Source of the DNA: Ophiothrix spiculata | Taxonomy: Eukaryota > Echinodermata > Ophiuroidea > Amphilepidida > Ophiotrichidae | DNA length: 28,184 bases | NCBI GenBank assembly: GCA_000969725.1 | Contig: JXSR01S002371.1 | Reading direction: 5' to 3' (one strand) | Part shown: positions 1-9,052 of the stretch, piece after piece | Layout: each line of letters begins with the position of its first letter | Numbering within the stretch: the stretch's first letter is position 1 | Made by a program: the position numbers and the translations under genes | The notes under the pieces: model-generated | What the model was told of the DNA's origin: nothing | What the model saw: only the letters and a program-made list of their open reading frames with translations | Database searches by the model: none

Positions 1-752
1 ATTTATGAATTTACTAAAAATAATATGGACTGTTCTTTCATCAATTTCATCACACCAAGTAATTCATTCAATAACATTTTATCAAAATGTTTGAAATATC
101 AAATGTGATAAGAGATAAATCAATATGACCTCGCAGTAGAAATACCTGGGTGATAAAATCTATATGATCAGGGTGGGGCACTCTTGTTAAACTTGTTATC
201 ATCAGCGAGCAAAAAATGTGGGTTCATCCTTCATGTAAGATATCATGAAAAATGTAAGGTAAAGCGGCAAATTCAGGGTCGGTTGAGCCCATAAAACGTT
301 GGGTTTTTTTTTTGACGCCTAAAAGGGTTTTTTTCACTCGGTGACGAGGTCTGTGTGAACTTAGGGTAGTAATTTTTATCCAATTTGGGGGAAAAGATAT
401 ATTTTTCAGCACACATGCAATCATTAGTTGGTATTTAGGGTATGAATTTCAAAGATATGTTCAATTTATGTAATTAATAGTTTTATTAGGCCACATAAAT
501 AAAAAAATAAGTTGTTTCTTGTCCCCTGCCTCCTCACTTTTTGGTGCCACATCATATGTTTTTTTTGTAAATGTGTGTTAAAAATTGAGCTAAATTATTC
601 AAAAATCTAGAACCCGCTTTTCTTTTTAAAGGATTCATTCATTGTTGATATTTCTAATGTTGAAACTGCCATCAAACAAACATCTATCTATCACATTTAG
701 CTTTAGAAGGTAGTAACTGAATGTACAGTCAACATCTACCAAGGGTAAACCT
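1..752. other. Intergenic, no gene seen
   Basis: AT-rich sequence with frequent stops in all frames. The only structure noted is the possible decayed G-rich repeat at 172-390. Confidence 0.6.
172..390. repeat. Possible decayed relative of the G-rich element
   Basis: AGGGTGGGGCACTC at 172-185 resembles the terminal repeat of the 2002-2457 element, and the following sequence has similar T/G-rich words (GGGTTTTTTTT, GGGTTTTTTTCACTCGGTGA). The far end was not found. The likeness is modest. Confidence 0.3.
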
Positions 753-1005
753 GGGGTCGATTTCACTAACATTATGATGCATCGTAGCTAACGAAGGGTT
801 CAGCTCGTAACTACAACTAGATATCACACAGACATGAAAACCCTTTGTAAGTGTTCACCGCATCGTGAGGTGTACGAATTATTCATTAGAAAAATCGAAC
901 CCTTTGTTAATGTTGCGTGGGGTCAAGAGGTAGTTTTAGCTAACGATGGGTTTGGGGTCTTACGATGGGTTAACAATTCATTTTAACGTTAGTGAAATCG
1001 ACCCC
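753..1005. mobile_element. TIR element (MITE), 253 bp
   Basis: The ends are inverted repeats: GGGGTCGATTTCACTAAC on the left and GTTAGTGAAATCGACCCC on the right. The interior repeats the words 'AACGATGGGTT' and 'CGAACCCTTTGTTA' and has no coding capacity. The superfamily was not determined. Confidence 0.75.
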
Positions 1006-1676
1006 TGGGCTGCTTTCTCTCCCCTACCTAAATAAACCACCTCCCTCCCGCCTCACATTTTTAGAAACCTTCGGACGAGAAACTTATATTTTTTTATGTG
1101 GCCTTATCTACTATGTTGGAGACTTTTTGTAACTTTTTTGTACTAATCTGATAAAAAAGAAGCATAAAGTGCATGGAATTTATAACCCTCAATTATATGT
1201 TAGGTAAAAATGTGCATTTTTATGTCAGTAAACAGAGAATACTATTTGAATGCATGTCTACGATAATGGTTCCAAATTAGTGTTCATTTAGGGTGGGATT
1301 TTAAATTGGAAAGACTAGCTCAATGATGATAAGATGTGAACACATGTAAGTGCTGCCCCCCCCCCTCCCGAGGGGAAATGATCAAACATTTTTGCTATTC
1401 ATTTGCATTTCTGTATAAATGTTTTTCAAATCGCATATTAAATCAAAATGTGATGAATTTGATAAAGATGAATGTGCACATTCAGTCACTGATGAAATTG
1501 ACCTTTTCATCAAAAGATAAATCATGTTGCAGGTTGTTATAAGAGTTTTATTTTTTTTTTAAGGAGGCTTTGGACAAGTTGATTTTTTTTTTGATTCATT
1601 GTTAAAAGATTTGCCCACCATCCTAATTCTGAAATTTTACTTTTTCTCACACATGACAATATTTTTGGTTTTACAG
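1006..1676. other. Intergenic, no gene seen
   Basis: AT-rich DNA with homopolymer runs (C9 near 1356, T runs near 1545-1590). Short open frames here lack splice-site or protein support. Confidence 0.55.
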
Positions 1677-1773
1677 GCCGGGGTTACAGGTACAACATGC
1701 CTTGCCTTTTATATCAAAAACAAAGAGATGTTGAAATTAGAGACAAAATTTCCATCTCTGAATATATCATCCG
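1677..1773 (+). CDS. Weak orphan exon candidate
   Basis: A good acceptor (TTTTTGGTTTTACAG) is followed by 97 bp without a stop in the frame starting at 1679, reading RGYRYNMPCLLYQKQRDVEI and onward for 31 codons. It ends at ATCCG|GTAACA. No flanking exon was found in the window and the peptide was not recognised. The other open frame (67 codons past an ATG at 1638) looks less protein-like. It may be chance in AT-rich DNA. Confidence 0.2.
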
Positions 1774-2001
1774 GTAACAATGCCAGGCCTGAACAATGCC
1801 AGTTGTTTGTAACACTGTTGCTTTGATTCAGTTTTATACCAGATCAAATTCAATGTAATATAATTGAGTATGAGCTCTATAAAACTCAAAATAAATGAGA
1901 AACATGTCTTATAATTGTCCAAGAGTGATATTTTAAAGATACTCTTTAGCCAAGGAGTATAAAAGTTGGGAAGGGACACAATATGATACTGTGAGTAAAA
2001 T

Positions 2002-2457
2002 CCGGGGGGGGGGGCACTCAAATATGAAAGTGACGTACCTGCTCCTACCGGCTTACGAAATGTAGGGGCAATAGGTGAGAAATACATTGAAAAATAGGGG
2101 GTCATACGGTGTAGAGGTTAAAAAAACTGGGTCATTTCGAGCGATTTGTTGGTAAGAGCGAAAAACAGGGTCATTCGGAGTCAGTTTTCGAAAAAATCGA
2201 CACATTTTCGTAAAAATTTTGAAAAAATCGACAAATTTAGCGAAAAAAGGGGGTCATTCGGTGTAGGTTCTCGAAAAATCAGGGCAATGGATGAGAGTCA
2301 CCATAAAAAAGGTTTGACTTTCAAAATAATAGGGGGTCATTAGGTGACAGCTCAGTGAAAAGGGGGGTCATTGGGTGAGAGCGGAGCAAAAAAAAGGGGG
2401 TCTATCGACAGGAGCATGACGCGTGCAAACATATGGGAGTGCCCCCCCCCCCACCGG
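2002..2457. mobile_element. G-rich TIR element, 456 bp, flanked by 9-bp target duplication
   Basis: The left end CCGGGGGGGGGGGCACTC pairs with the right end GAGTGCCCCCCCCCCCACCGG. GAGTAAAAT occurs directly outside both ends (1993-2001 and 2458-2466), a 9-bp target-site duplication as seen in Mutator-like elements. The interior contains about eight degenerate repeats of GGGGTCATTCGGTG separated by A-rich and TCGAAAAA-type spacers. No transposase is present, so it is non-autonomous. Confidence 0.72.
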
Positions 2458-2901
2458 GAGTAAAATGGGTTGCACTATTTGGTAAGTACAAGTTAATGAT
2501 TCTGCAGAATTTTTCAAATTTGAAAAATCATGGGCAATCCCTATAAATATCATTGGCAATGACGAAAAATACTACCCTTTAGAAAGTTGAACACTTTTTT
2601 AAATTGCCTTTTTTTGGTAGATCCAAAACAAGATTGAAACTTCTTGAAATTCAGGCCATGTAGACTGTCTAAAGGTTTTACATGTTTTAACAAAATTGAT
2701 CACAATATTTGTTAGTTGATTGTTATAATTTATAACATACTAAATCTTAATCATATACAGATATAAAATTTTGTCCATGATACACCTTTAATGTTCTAAT
2801 ACATATTTATTCAATTTTGATATTTGTACAAAAAAAATAAACCTTTTCCTTTCTATTTCGCTCTGAGAATCAGTTTAAATTCTTGAAATACATATCATCT
2901 T

Positions 2902-3060
2902 CAGTCGCGGATCTAGGATCTTAATTTTACGGGGGGCGGAGGGTGTGTTTTTCAGCTTTTATAACAAAAAATTGACCAAATTAGGCTGATTTTGTAGGAT
3001 TTTGCCAATTTTACAGGGGGGGGCACGGCCCCTTCCGCTCCCCCCCTGGATCCACGGCTG
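2902..3060. mobile_element. hAT-like short TIR element, about 159 bp
   Basis: The left end CAGTCGCGGATCTAGG and the right end CCTGGATCCACGGCTG are imperfect inverted repeats of the CAGTGGCGGATCCAGG type seen in many hAT-like non-autonomous elements. The interior is G-rich with no coding potential. ATCTT flanks both sides, shorter than the usual 8-bp duplication. Confidence 0.5.
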
Positions 3061-3165
3061 ATCTTTTGAATATAGAATTTTAATAAATCTGGCCAAATTT
3101 TGAAAGTGATACACCAAGACCAATGCGACATTCTGTTTTAGATAGACTACTGTATGAATATCCAT

Positions 3166-3438
3166 CAGGGGCGGATCCAGGAATTTCCAAAAGAGGGGCG
3201 CAATTTTAACAGCGCCTTGGCGCCCACTCAAAGTCAGATGTTGCTCTGACAAAATAAGGTGTTTAAGGGTGCAGAACTGTTCGAATATACCTAAAAATCA
3301 TGCATTTGCTGCCATTCTTGACCCAATTATTAATTTTCAAGGAATAAAATCAATAAAAAGCAGCGGTTTCTTGATGTGTAACCATAAGAGGGGTCGCGCG
3401 CAGGCTGCGTGCACCCCACCCCTCTAAATCCGCCACTG
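3166..3438. mobile_element. hAT-like short TIR element, 273 bp
   Basis: The ends CAGGGGCGGATCCAG and CTAAATCCGCCACTG are inverted repeats related to those of the 2902-3060 element. The interior is non-coding. TCCAT is found on both flanks but no clear 8-bp duplication. Confidence 0.6.
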
Positions 3439-3566
3439 TCCATCCATTACATTACATGTTTAACCAAAATGTATTAGAAAGTTAGACAAAAAACCATTGT
3501 GAATTAAACCCAGTATCGGATTTTTTTTTATTCCTTCAAAGATGTCAACACTAGACAAGAGTAGTA

Positions 3567-3753
3567 CAGTGGAAACTCATTATATCGAAGTTGCTGGGGA
3601 CAGAGAAATTAGTTCTTTATATCCAAACTTTCGTTATATCAGGGTTTTCAATATAATAAAAAACAAAAGGAATTAGTAGAATGGTATAGGAAAAATACTT
3701 CTTTATAACAGGGTTTTTCTTATATCAGATTTCGTTATAATGAGTTTCTACTG
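3567..3753 (+). mobile_element. pogo/Tigger-like MITE, copy 1 (187 bp, TA target)
   Basis: The ends are CAGTGGAAACTCATTATATC and its imperfect complement GTTATAATGAGTTTCTACTG, flanked by TA on both sides, as expected for Tc1/mariner-pogo elements. The whole length matches the copy at 10413-10600 in opposite orientation. Confidence 0.78.
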
Positions 3754-4600
3754 TATATCAATACAAGTATATGCATATTAATTCTTATATAATTATTACA
3801 TATAAATCTTGATTTTAGTATCTAAGTCTAAGGCCTACAGGTCAGCTCATAAGTTAGATATATAATACAGTATGTACATAAGCTACCGTATTAAAAAATT
3901 ATATCATACCTTAACCAGTACAGGATATGCCAGCTATAGATTACAATAATCTTGGACATTTTTGTCCTTGGAGTGAACCTTAGTTCTCCCAATCTTTAGT
4001 CCTTACTTGCCTCCATTTTAATCCATATCAAATATCAAACATGCTAGAAATTAAGACCAACAATTAGATTTTGATAGGAAAAGTCCCCAAGATTTGGGAT
4101 CCTGCTCCCTTTAAGAAAATGCTGGCTGAAGGCATTTTTGCCTCCATAATGTTTTTCCAGTACTGTGCGGTTTTCCTGTCTATCTTGTTTATTTATTTAT
4201 TTATTTATTTATTCAGGGTAGCTCCTTCAGTGACTGAGCACTGAGCATTGTTGCCAAATAAGGAATTAATGAGTGGATTCAAATGTAATATAAACAATAT
4301 CAATTTTTTAATTTACAGTATCAGTGTCAGGTCTGCAAAATACCAAATTTAAACAGACTAAAAGGGGCAAATCATGATCCACTTTTCACCCGCAAGCTCA
4401 TCTCTATCAAAATTGAGCTTTTTAGCTAGAAATAATCACTGACTGGTGTATGTTCAAACCTCTTTCAAACATGCTTGCATTTTTCAGAAAAGTGAGAAAA
4501 TGTAACATTACAGTAATTATAACACAGTAGCCTGTAACTTAAAAATGAATGACTGGAATCAAGTGAAATTTTCAGCATGCATTTATGTTGTACTCTTCTT
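3754..4600. other. Intergenic between pogo-like MITE and PPxY cluster
   Basis: No exon or repeat pair recognised apart from the (ATTT)n run. GAATGAATG-type words and a TAAGGCCTACAG near 3829 are noted only as genome-typical. Confidence 0.5.
4192..4215. repeat. (ATTT)n microsatellite
   Basis: About six copies of TTTA/ATTT in a row, within intergenic DNA. Confidence 0.9.
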
Positions 4601-4663
4601 TTTATTTAGCTACAAAAGAGGCAAGGTTGTCTTCACATCCGAACCATAAAATGCAATTTTAAT
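4601..4663 (-). terminator. Poly(A) signal candidates of member C
   Basis: Minus-strand ATTAAA at 4658-4663 and AATAAA at 4601-4606, 34 and 91 nt past the stop of member C. Confidence 0.4.
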
Positions 4664-4696
4664 AAGTGAGCCCAGAAATATGCCAGTATAGCTCTT

Positions 4697-5017
4697 CTAT
4701 TCATAAAGTTGTGCATACGTTGGAGGAGGCATGTCTTCACTTGATTCCTGTGCGACACAACTTGCATAAGATGGAGGCGGCGTATTTGGCCTATTTGACC
4801 CAGCATCAGATAATGAAAACACATTTGCTGCATGCGATGTTGGAGATAACGTATGACCATATCTCATTTTACAATTTTTCCATCCAAGACAGCACACTTT
4901 AATGAGGAAAATGATTGCAAATAGTCCTGCAATTGCATAAATGCAATAAGTACCTAATTGCCAATAGAGAACTGAGCTAGTAATGTCAGTATCTGTCTTG
5001 TAATCTCCTTCAGGCAT
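4697..5017 (-). CDS. PPxY-motif single-pass membrane protein, member C, 106 aa
   Basis: From ATG 5017 the frame gives a short acidic N-terminus, a membrane helix at about 18-41 (LYWQLGTYCIYAIAGLFAII), juxtamembrane cysteines C42, C43 and C49 that could be palmitoylated, and a cytoplasmic tail with PPSY at 81-84 and PPTY at 98-101, ending YAQLYE. Basic residues after the helix predict an external N-terminus and cytosolic tail. PPxY motifs bind WW domains, as in NEDD4-type ligases. It shares YWQL, the helix, the cysteines and PPSY with member A. The open frame extends upstream only through a non-ATG start, and that extension is antisense to a LINE fragment, so it is left out. An in-frame CTCAG before TTCTCTATTGG could instead be a 3' splice site. 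Confidence 0.65.
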   Translation of the reverse strand: MPEGDYKTDTDITSSVLYWQLGTYCIYAIAGLFAIIFLIKVCCLGWKNCKMRYGHTLSPTSHAANVFSLSDAGSNRPNTPPPSYASCVAQESSEDMPPPTYAQLYE

Positions 5018-5070
5018 TATTGAATGTCCCTCCTCAACAGGGCTATTGATCCATATGGTTCCAGAGTACA

Positions 5071-5190
5071 AACATATATGGAGTTCCTCAAGGATCAATC
5101 TTAGGGCCACCCATCTTTAGTCATATTTTCTTTCATCCTTTAATTCATGAATTCAATGCATTCAGATGATGATGTGATCACATCTCTGTG
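5071..5190 (+). mobile_element. Degenerate non-LTR retrotransposon reverse-transcriptase fragment
   Basis: Codons from 5080 spell GVPQGSILGP, the conserved motif of LINE (CR1/L2/jockey-type) reverse transcriptases, followed by PIF. A little further on, in another frame, HSDDDVI near 5158-5178 resembles the decayed catalytic F/YADD region, but the spacing is too short, implying deletions. No other LINE parts were seen. It runs antisense to the 5' side of PPxY member C. Confidence 0.6.
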
Positions 5191-5905
5191 AAGAGAATTG
5201 TAAAAGCATCCATATCATTTTCAACTTAGTAAGATCTTCTCAATTGGTGACCCATGGGCCAAATCTGGGCTGCCAACCACTCTAATTTGTCGCTGATCAC
5301 CTCTGGAATAAAAAAGCATATAGGAAAAGCTTCTAGAACTTGAAGTCTTAGCCCTTCAGCATATATTTTATAACTGCATTGGCTCTTAATTGCTTGCTAA
5401 GAACTCAAATTATGTTATAAAGAGGCTAATGAATTTATGAGCAATTCCCAAACAATGTTTACTAATTAGATTTACAGATCAAATCTGTAAATTATATGAA
5501 TACCGGCAAATATTTTGTTTTCTATGAATCCTATGATAGATAGATACGACAACCTCTTCTTATATGTGTATCATACAGCAAACCTTTCACTTTCATGATG
5601 TGAGTTGAAAAGTTCTTGAATAAATATGAACAAAGTACTAGAAAGTTTGCACAACATGAGTTTGATAAGTTGAGTCAATAATGTTTCAATATTATACATT
5701 ATATGTACACAAAAGTCCATCAAATTGTTCTTCCATTGTTAGCTTAAATTTAAGATGTGACAGTGGATAAAGTTTTCACTACAATGGTCATTGATACAAA
5801 TGTAATTTGTTGCATGTAAAAAAATGGTCAGTTATTATGTCCTGTATTAATGCATGTAGTTAATGTTAAGCATTGAATAGATTCATCAAGAAAAGTCATT
5901 TAGCA

Positions 5906-5911
5906 TTTAAT
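5906..5911 (-). terminator. ATTAAA poly(A) signal candidate, member A copy 1
   Basis: ATTAAA on the minus strand about 95 nt past the stop of member A copy 1. The same hexamer is kept at 8004-8009 in the second unit, whereas none lies between B and A in either unit. Confidence 0.4.
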
Positions 5912-6006
5912 TCTTTTTTTAAATGTATCAGAACCTTTTAAGCTTTAAATTTCTTGCTTCTAACATTCCACAATTGTTCAAACTCAATTTCACAAGACTT
6001 GTGATG

Positions 6007-6462
6007 CTATAAAATGATATGTGAGTATGCTGAATTCTGCTGACTTGCATCATAGGGTGGAGGCCGTGCTGGAAGGTGCACACTGGCACAGTTGATGTCA
6101 GCAGCTTCCTCATATGATGGCAGTGGACAAGGCTCAAATACATCATAGGTGAAAGCTGACGGTGGCTGAATGTGCTCAAAATCAGACAAACTGCTTCCAC
6201 TAGCACCAGAAATTGTCATGCAATGTTCGTAAGACGGTGGTGATGAAGGAGGTGTGTCAGTATAAGAATCGAACCCTTGATCTATGGGTACTGGAGGTTG
6301 CTGTGGAGAAAAATTCAACCATCTGTCTCGTTGATGCTTTGTTGGTAGAATTTGTTTGCAATTGAAGCATAGTTTGAGCAAGAATATAATGGTTAATAGG
6401 GTTACTAATCCACTGACAAAATACACAGCAAGTTGCCAATAAAAGGTGCTAGATGGATCCAT
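6007..6462 (-). CDS. PPxY-motif single-pass membrane protein, member A copy 1, 151 aa
   Basis: The ATG at 6462 has a strong context (A at -3, G at +4). The membrane helix is about residues 9-31, followed by LCFNCKQ with two cysteines. The 120-residue tail is rich in Pro, Ser and Tyr with PPSY 75-78, LPSY 114-117 and PPPY 134-137, which are likely WW-domain ligands. There is no cleavable signal peptide, so a type III (N-out) topology is inferred. It lies 125 bp downstream of member B copy 1 on the same strand. Copy 2 at 8101-8556 differs only at residues 6 and 17. The frame stays open for about 30 codons 5' of the ATG without another ATG, so an upstream exon is possible. The family is not recognised; WBP1/VOPP1 and Shisa-like adaptors have comparable layouts. 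Confidence 0.72.
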   Translation of the reverse strand: MDPSSTFYWQLAVYFVSGLVTLLTIIFLLKLCFNCKQILPTKHQRDRWLNFSPQQPPVPIDQGFDSYTDTPPSSPPSYEHCMTISGASGSSLSDFEHIQPPSAFTYDVFEPCPLPSYEEAADINCASVHLPARPPPYDASQQNSAYSHIIL

Positions 6463-6587
6463 CTTAGGTACATCCTTGTGGTGTAACTCAAAAAGGTATA
6501 CCTCTTGATTTGCCAGTTTTGAAGCAATGTTTGGTGTATTTTAAGGAATAAAATTTTTAGTGTGGTGTATTTGCAGGAATAAAAGTT

Positions 6588-6956
6588 TCAATACTGTGCA
6601 GTGTGTCTACGGTTTGAATAAGGCGACCTATCAGGCGGGAACTCACTCGACTCCCAAATTGCATCAATATATGGTGGAGGTGTTGCCGGTCTCTTTACAG
6701 TCTCTGGAGGTGCAAGAGTGTTGGATTGACTTTGATAGTCTCGTTCTTGTCCACTCTGTGAAGGTATTTGCACAAAACCAGTTTCTGCAGAAAATGTGCA
6801 AGGCGGTTGTTCCGTTTGGCGTATGTGGATATCGCGACACTGTCTTGCTCTGCGGATTCGTTTACATTGGCAGCACAATTTAACGAAGGCAGTGAGGAGT
6901 ATGAGTCCTACCAGAGTATACATAAAATACAAAAGTGGTTTCCAGTATGTAGTCAT
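6588..6956 (-). CDS. PPxY-motif single-pass membrane protein, member B copy 1, 122 aa
   Basis: The ATG at 6956 opens MTTYWKPLLYF. The membrane helix covers about residues 6-28, then KLCCQCKRIRRARQC gives four cysteines within a strongly basic stretch, indicating a cytosolic tail and possible palmitoylation. The tail is polar with a single PPPY at 93-96. Comparison with the second copy shows an indel just 5' of the ATG that changes the upstream frame, so the ATG is the likely true start. No AATAAA or ATTAAA is seen before member A begins 125 bp downstream. The residues shared with A and C are the YW near the N-terminus, the helix, the cysteines and the PPxY. Confidence 0.72.
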   Translation of the reverse strand: MTTYWKPLLYFMYTLVGLILLTAFVKLCCQCKRIRRARQCRDIHIRQTEQPPCTFSAETGFVQIPSQSGQERDYQSQSNTLAPPETVKRPATPPPYIDAIWESSEFPPDRSPYSNRRHTAQY

Positions 6957-8003
6957 ATCGTTTTTTGAAAATTGGATACATCGAGTTGTTTGATAATCGC
7001 ATGAATGGTTATACTCTACACATTTTCATATTACATATTTGTGTGACATCTGTAGATCAACCTCTTTCACCAACCTTTAGTAGCTTCCTCAAATACAGTA
7101 GTCTGAACATATATTAGTGAAACTCAAAAGTCCTGCTGCGCAAATTTTATCATGACACATTAGTTCAACAAAAACCAAATGTTTCCACTTTACTTTGGAG
7201 CTACTTACAAGTGGCATTAATTATTAAAGATCTGTCTGATGATTGTATACAAATGAAACTCAAGATAAATGTTCCTCTACCCACTTTAGGTATAGTTTAC
7301 AGAATGTTTTCTTCATTGATGCTGATGAAACCATTGTATGATGATTTGTGACTCTAATAAAAGTCATCAATAGCACACTTGTTAGGCAGAAACATCGTCT
7401 ATTTGCCAATATATAACCAAGATGCGGCTTTGCAACAGGACTGGGTTTTTTCAGTTGATACTGAATAAAGCAGGTATACTAGTTGTCTGTTGAAATTATC
7501 ATGAGTACAGTTTTTATGCATATGATATCATGTGCCAACTTTTCCATACAGGTAGATTACAAAATAAATAGATTCTTCACCTAAATGATGCTAGTTGAAA
7601 AGAATGCATATCCAAATTAGGAAACTGAATATTCCACACAGTTTGCAGAGAAAAGTCAGGTTTCTGATCAATTAATGCTGGTTGAAGGAGTTTGACTGGT
7701 TGTCTGATGATCATATAAATGAGTGAAACTCAACACTATATTTTGCACCAACAAGTCCCTGAGTAAATTATTTTACAAAACAATTATCCTCTTCTGATGC
7801 TATGGCTGGTTGAGAAGTTGACACAAATTGATAGTTTAACAAATCCTTGTTTAGAAAATCAAATGGTCCTGTTGCATACCAATATATGGTATAGTTTTTA
7901 TGTCCAATCGATGGCACCCATCTAAGGCAAAGAGTGAATGAAAATGTTAGTTAATATTAAGCATTGAATAGACAAGTTCATCAAGAAAAGTCATTAAGTA
8001 TTT

Positions 8004-8009
8004 AATTCT
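8004..8009 (-). terminator. ATTAAA poly(A) signal candidate, member A copy 2
   Basis: Counterpart of the 5906-5911 hexamer in the second tandem unit, at the same distance past the stop. Confidence 0.4.
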
Positions 8010-8100
8010 TTTTAAAATGTATCAGAACCTTTTAAACTTTAAATTTCTTGCAACTAACATTCTACAATTGTTCAAACTCAATTTCACAAGACTTATGATG

Positions 8101-8556
8101 CTATAAAATGATATGCGAGTATGCTGAATTCTGCTGACTTGCATCATAGGGTGGAGGCCGTGCTGGAAGGTGCACACTGGCACAGTTGATGTCAGCAGCT
8201 TCCTCATATGATGGCAGTGGACAAGGCTCAAATACGTCATAGGTGAAAGCTGATGGTGGCTGAATGTGCTCAAAATCAGACAAACTGCTTCCACTAGCAC
8301 CAGAAATTGTCATGCAATGTTCGTAAGACGGTGGTGATGAAGGAGGTGTGTCAGTATAAGAATCGAACCCTTGATCTATGGGTACTGGAGGTTGCTGTGG
8401 AGAAAAATTCAACCATCTGTCTCGTTGATGCTTTGTTGGTAGAATTTGTTTGCAATTGAAGCATAGTTTGAGCAAGAATATAATGGTTAATAGGGTTACT
8501 AATCCACAGACAAAATAGACAGCAAGTTGCCAATAAAATTTGCTAGATGGATCCAT
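8101..8556 (-). CDS. PPxY-motif single-pass membrane protein, member A copy 2, 151 aa
   Basis: This is the second-unit copy of member A. By eye it differs from copy 1 in the protein only at residue 6 (Thr to Lys) and residue 17 (Ser to Cys, within the membrane helix). The entire cytoplasmic tail, including PPSY, LPSY and PPPY, is identical. Four further silent changes were counted. The open frame and the strong ATG context are kept, so both copies look functional. An ATTAAA at 8004-8009 (minus strand) lies about 95 nt past the stop. Confidence 0.72.
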   Translation of the reverse strand: MDPSSKFYWQLAVYFVCGLVTLLTIIFLLKLCFNCKQILPTKHQRDRWLNFSPQQPPVPIDQGFDSYTDTPPSSPPSYEHCMTISGASGSSLSDFEHIQPPSAFTYDVFEPCPLPSYEEAADINCASVHLPARPPPYDASQQNSAYSHIIL

Positions 8557-8683
8557 CTTAGATACATCCTTGTGGTGTAACTCAAAAAGGTATACCTCTT
8601 GATTTGCCAGCTTTGAAGTAATGTTTGGTATATTTTTTACGAAATGAATTTTTTAGTGTGGTGTATTTGCAGGAATAAAAGTG

Positions 8684-9052
8684 TCAATACTGTGCAGTGT
8701 GTCTACGGTTCGAATAAGGCGACCTATCAGGCGGGAACTCACTCGACTCCCAAATTGCATCAATATATGGTGGAGGTGTTGCCGGTCTCTTTACAGTCTC
8801 TGGAGGTGCAAGAGTGTTGGATTGACTTTGATAGTCTTGTTCTTGTCCACTCTGTGAAGGTATCCGCACAAAACCAGTTTCTGCAGAAAATGTGCAAGGT
8901 GGTTGTTCTGTTTGGCGTATGTGGATATCGCGACACTGTCTTGCTCTGCGGATTCGTTTACATTGGCAGCACAGTTTAACGAAGGCAGTGAGGAGTATGA
9001 GTCCTACCAGAGTATACATAAAATACAGAAGTGGTTTCCAGTATGTAGTCAT
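8684..9052 (-). CDS. PPxY-motif single-pass membrane protein, member B copy 2, 122 aa
   Basis: Second-unit copy of member B with two amino-acid differences from copy 1 (residue 63 Gln to Arg, residue 72 Arg to Gln) and five silent changes counted by eye. The helix, the cysteine/arginine juxtamembrane stretch and PPPY at 93-96 are unchanged. It is followed after 127 bp by member A copy 2 on the same strand. It is the most upstream recognised gene of the cluster. Confidence 0.72.
   Translation of the reverse strand: MTTYWKPLLYFMYTLVGLILLTAFVKLCCQCKRIRRARQCRDIHIRQTEQPPCTFSAETGFVRIPSQSGQEQDYQSQSNTLAPPETVKRPATPPPYIDAIWESSEFPPDRSPYSNRRHTAQY

Larger units (their letters stand above)
5855..7946 (-). 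repeat. Tandem duplication unit 1 (about 2.09 kb, genes B1 and A1)
   Basis: The unit begins at TAGTTAATGTTAAGCATTG and ends with TCTAAGGCAAAGAGTGAATG plus AAAATGT. It matches unit 2 almost throughout, coding and non-coding. Non-coding parts carry more indels; about 60 bp near 7370-7430 is absent from unit 2. It contains members B copy 1 and A copy 1. Confidence 0.93.

Noticed and set aside
5018..5110. 31-residue upstream extension of PPxY member C
   Set aside because: It has no ATG start (opens at GTG) and is antisense to the GVPQGSILGP reverse-transcriptase fragment.
5928..6206. Minus-strand 92-residue frame overlapping member A, also present at 8022-8300
   Set aside because: Shadow frame of member A. 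It exists in both units only because the DNA is duplicated, and its amino-acid changes between copies are more numerous than those in A.
6560..6883. Plus-strand 107-residue frame antisense to member B, also at 8644-8979
   Set aside because: Antisense shadow of B; it lacks domain features and accumulates more replacements between copies than B does.
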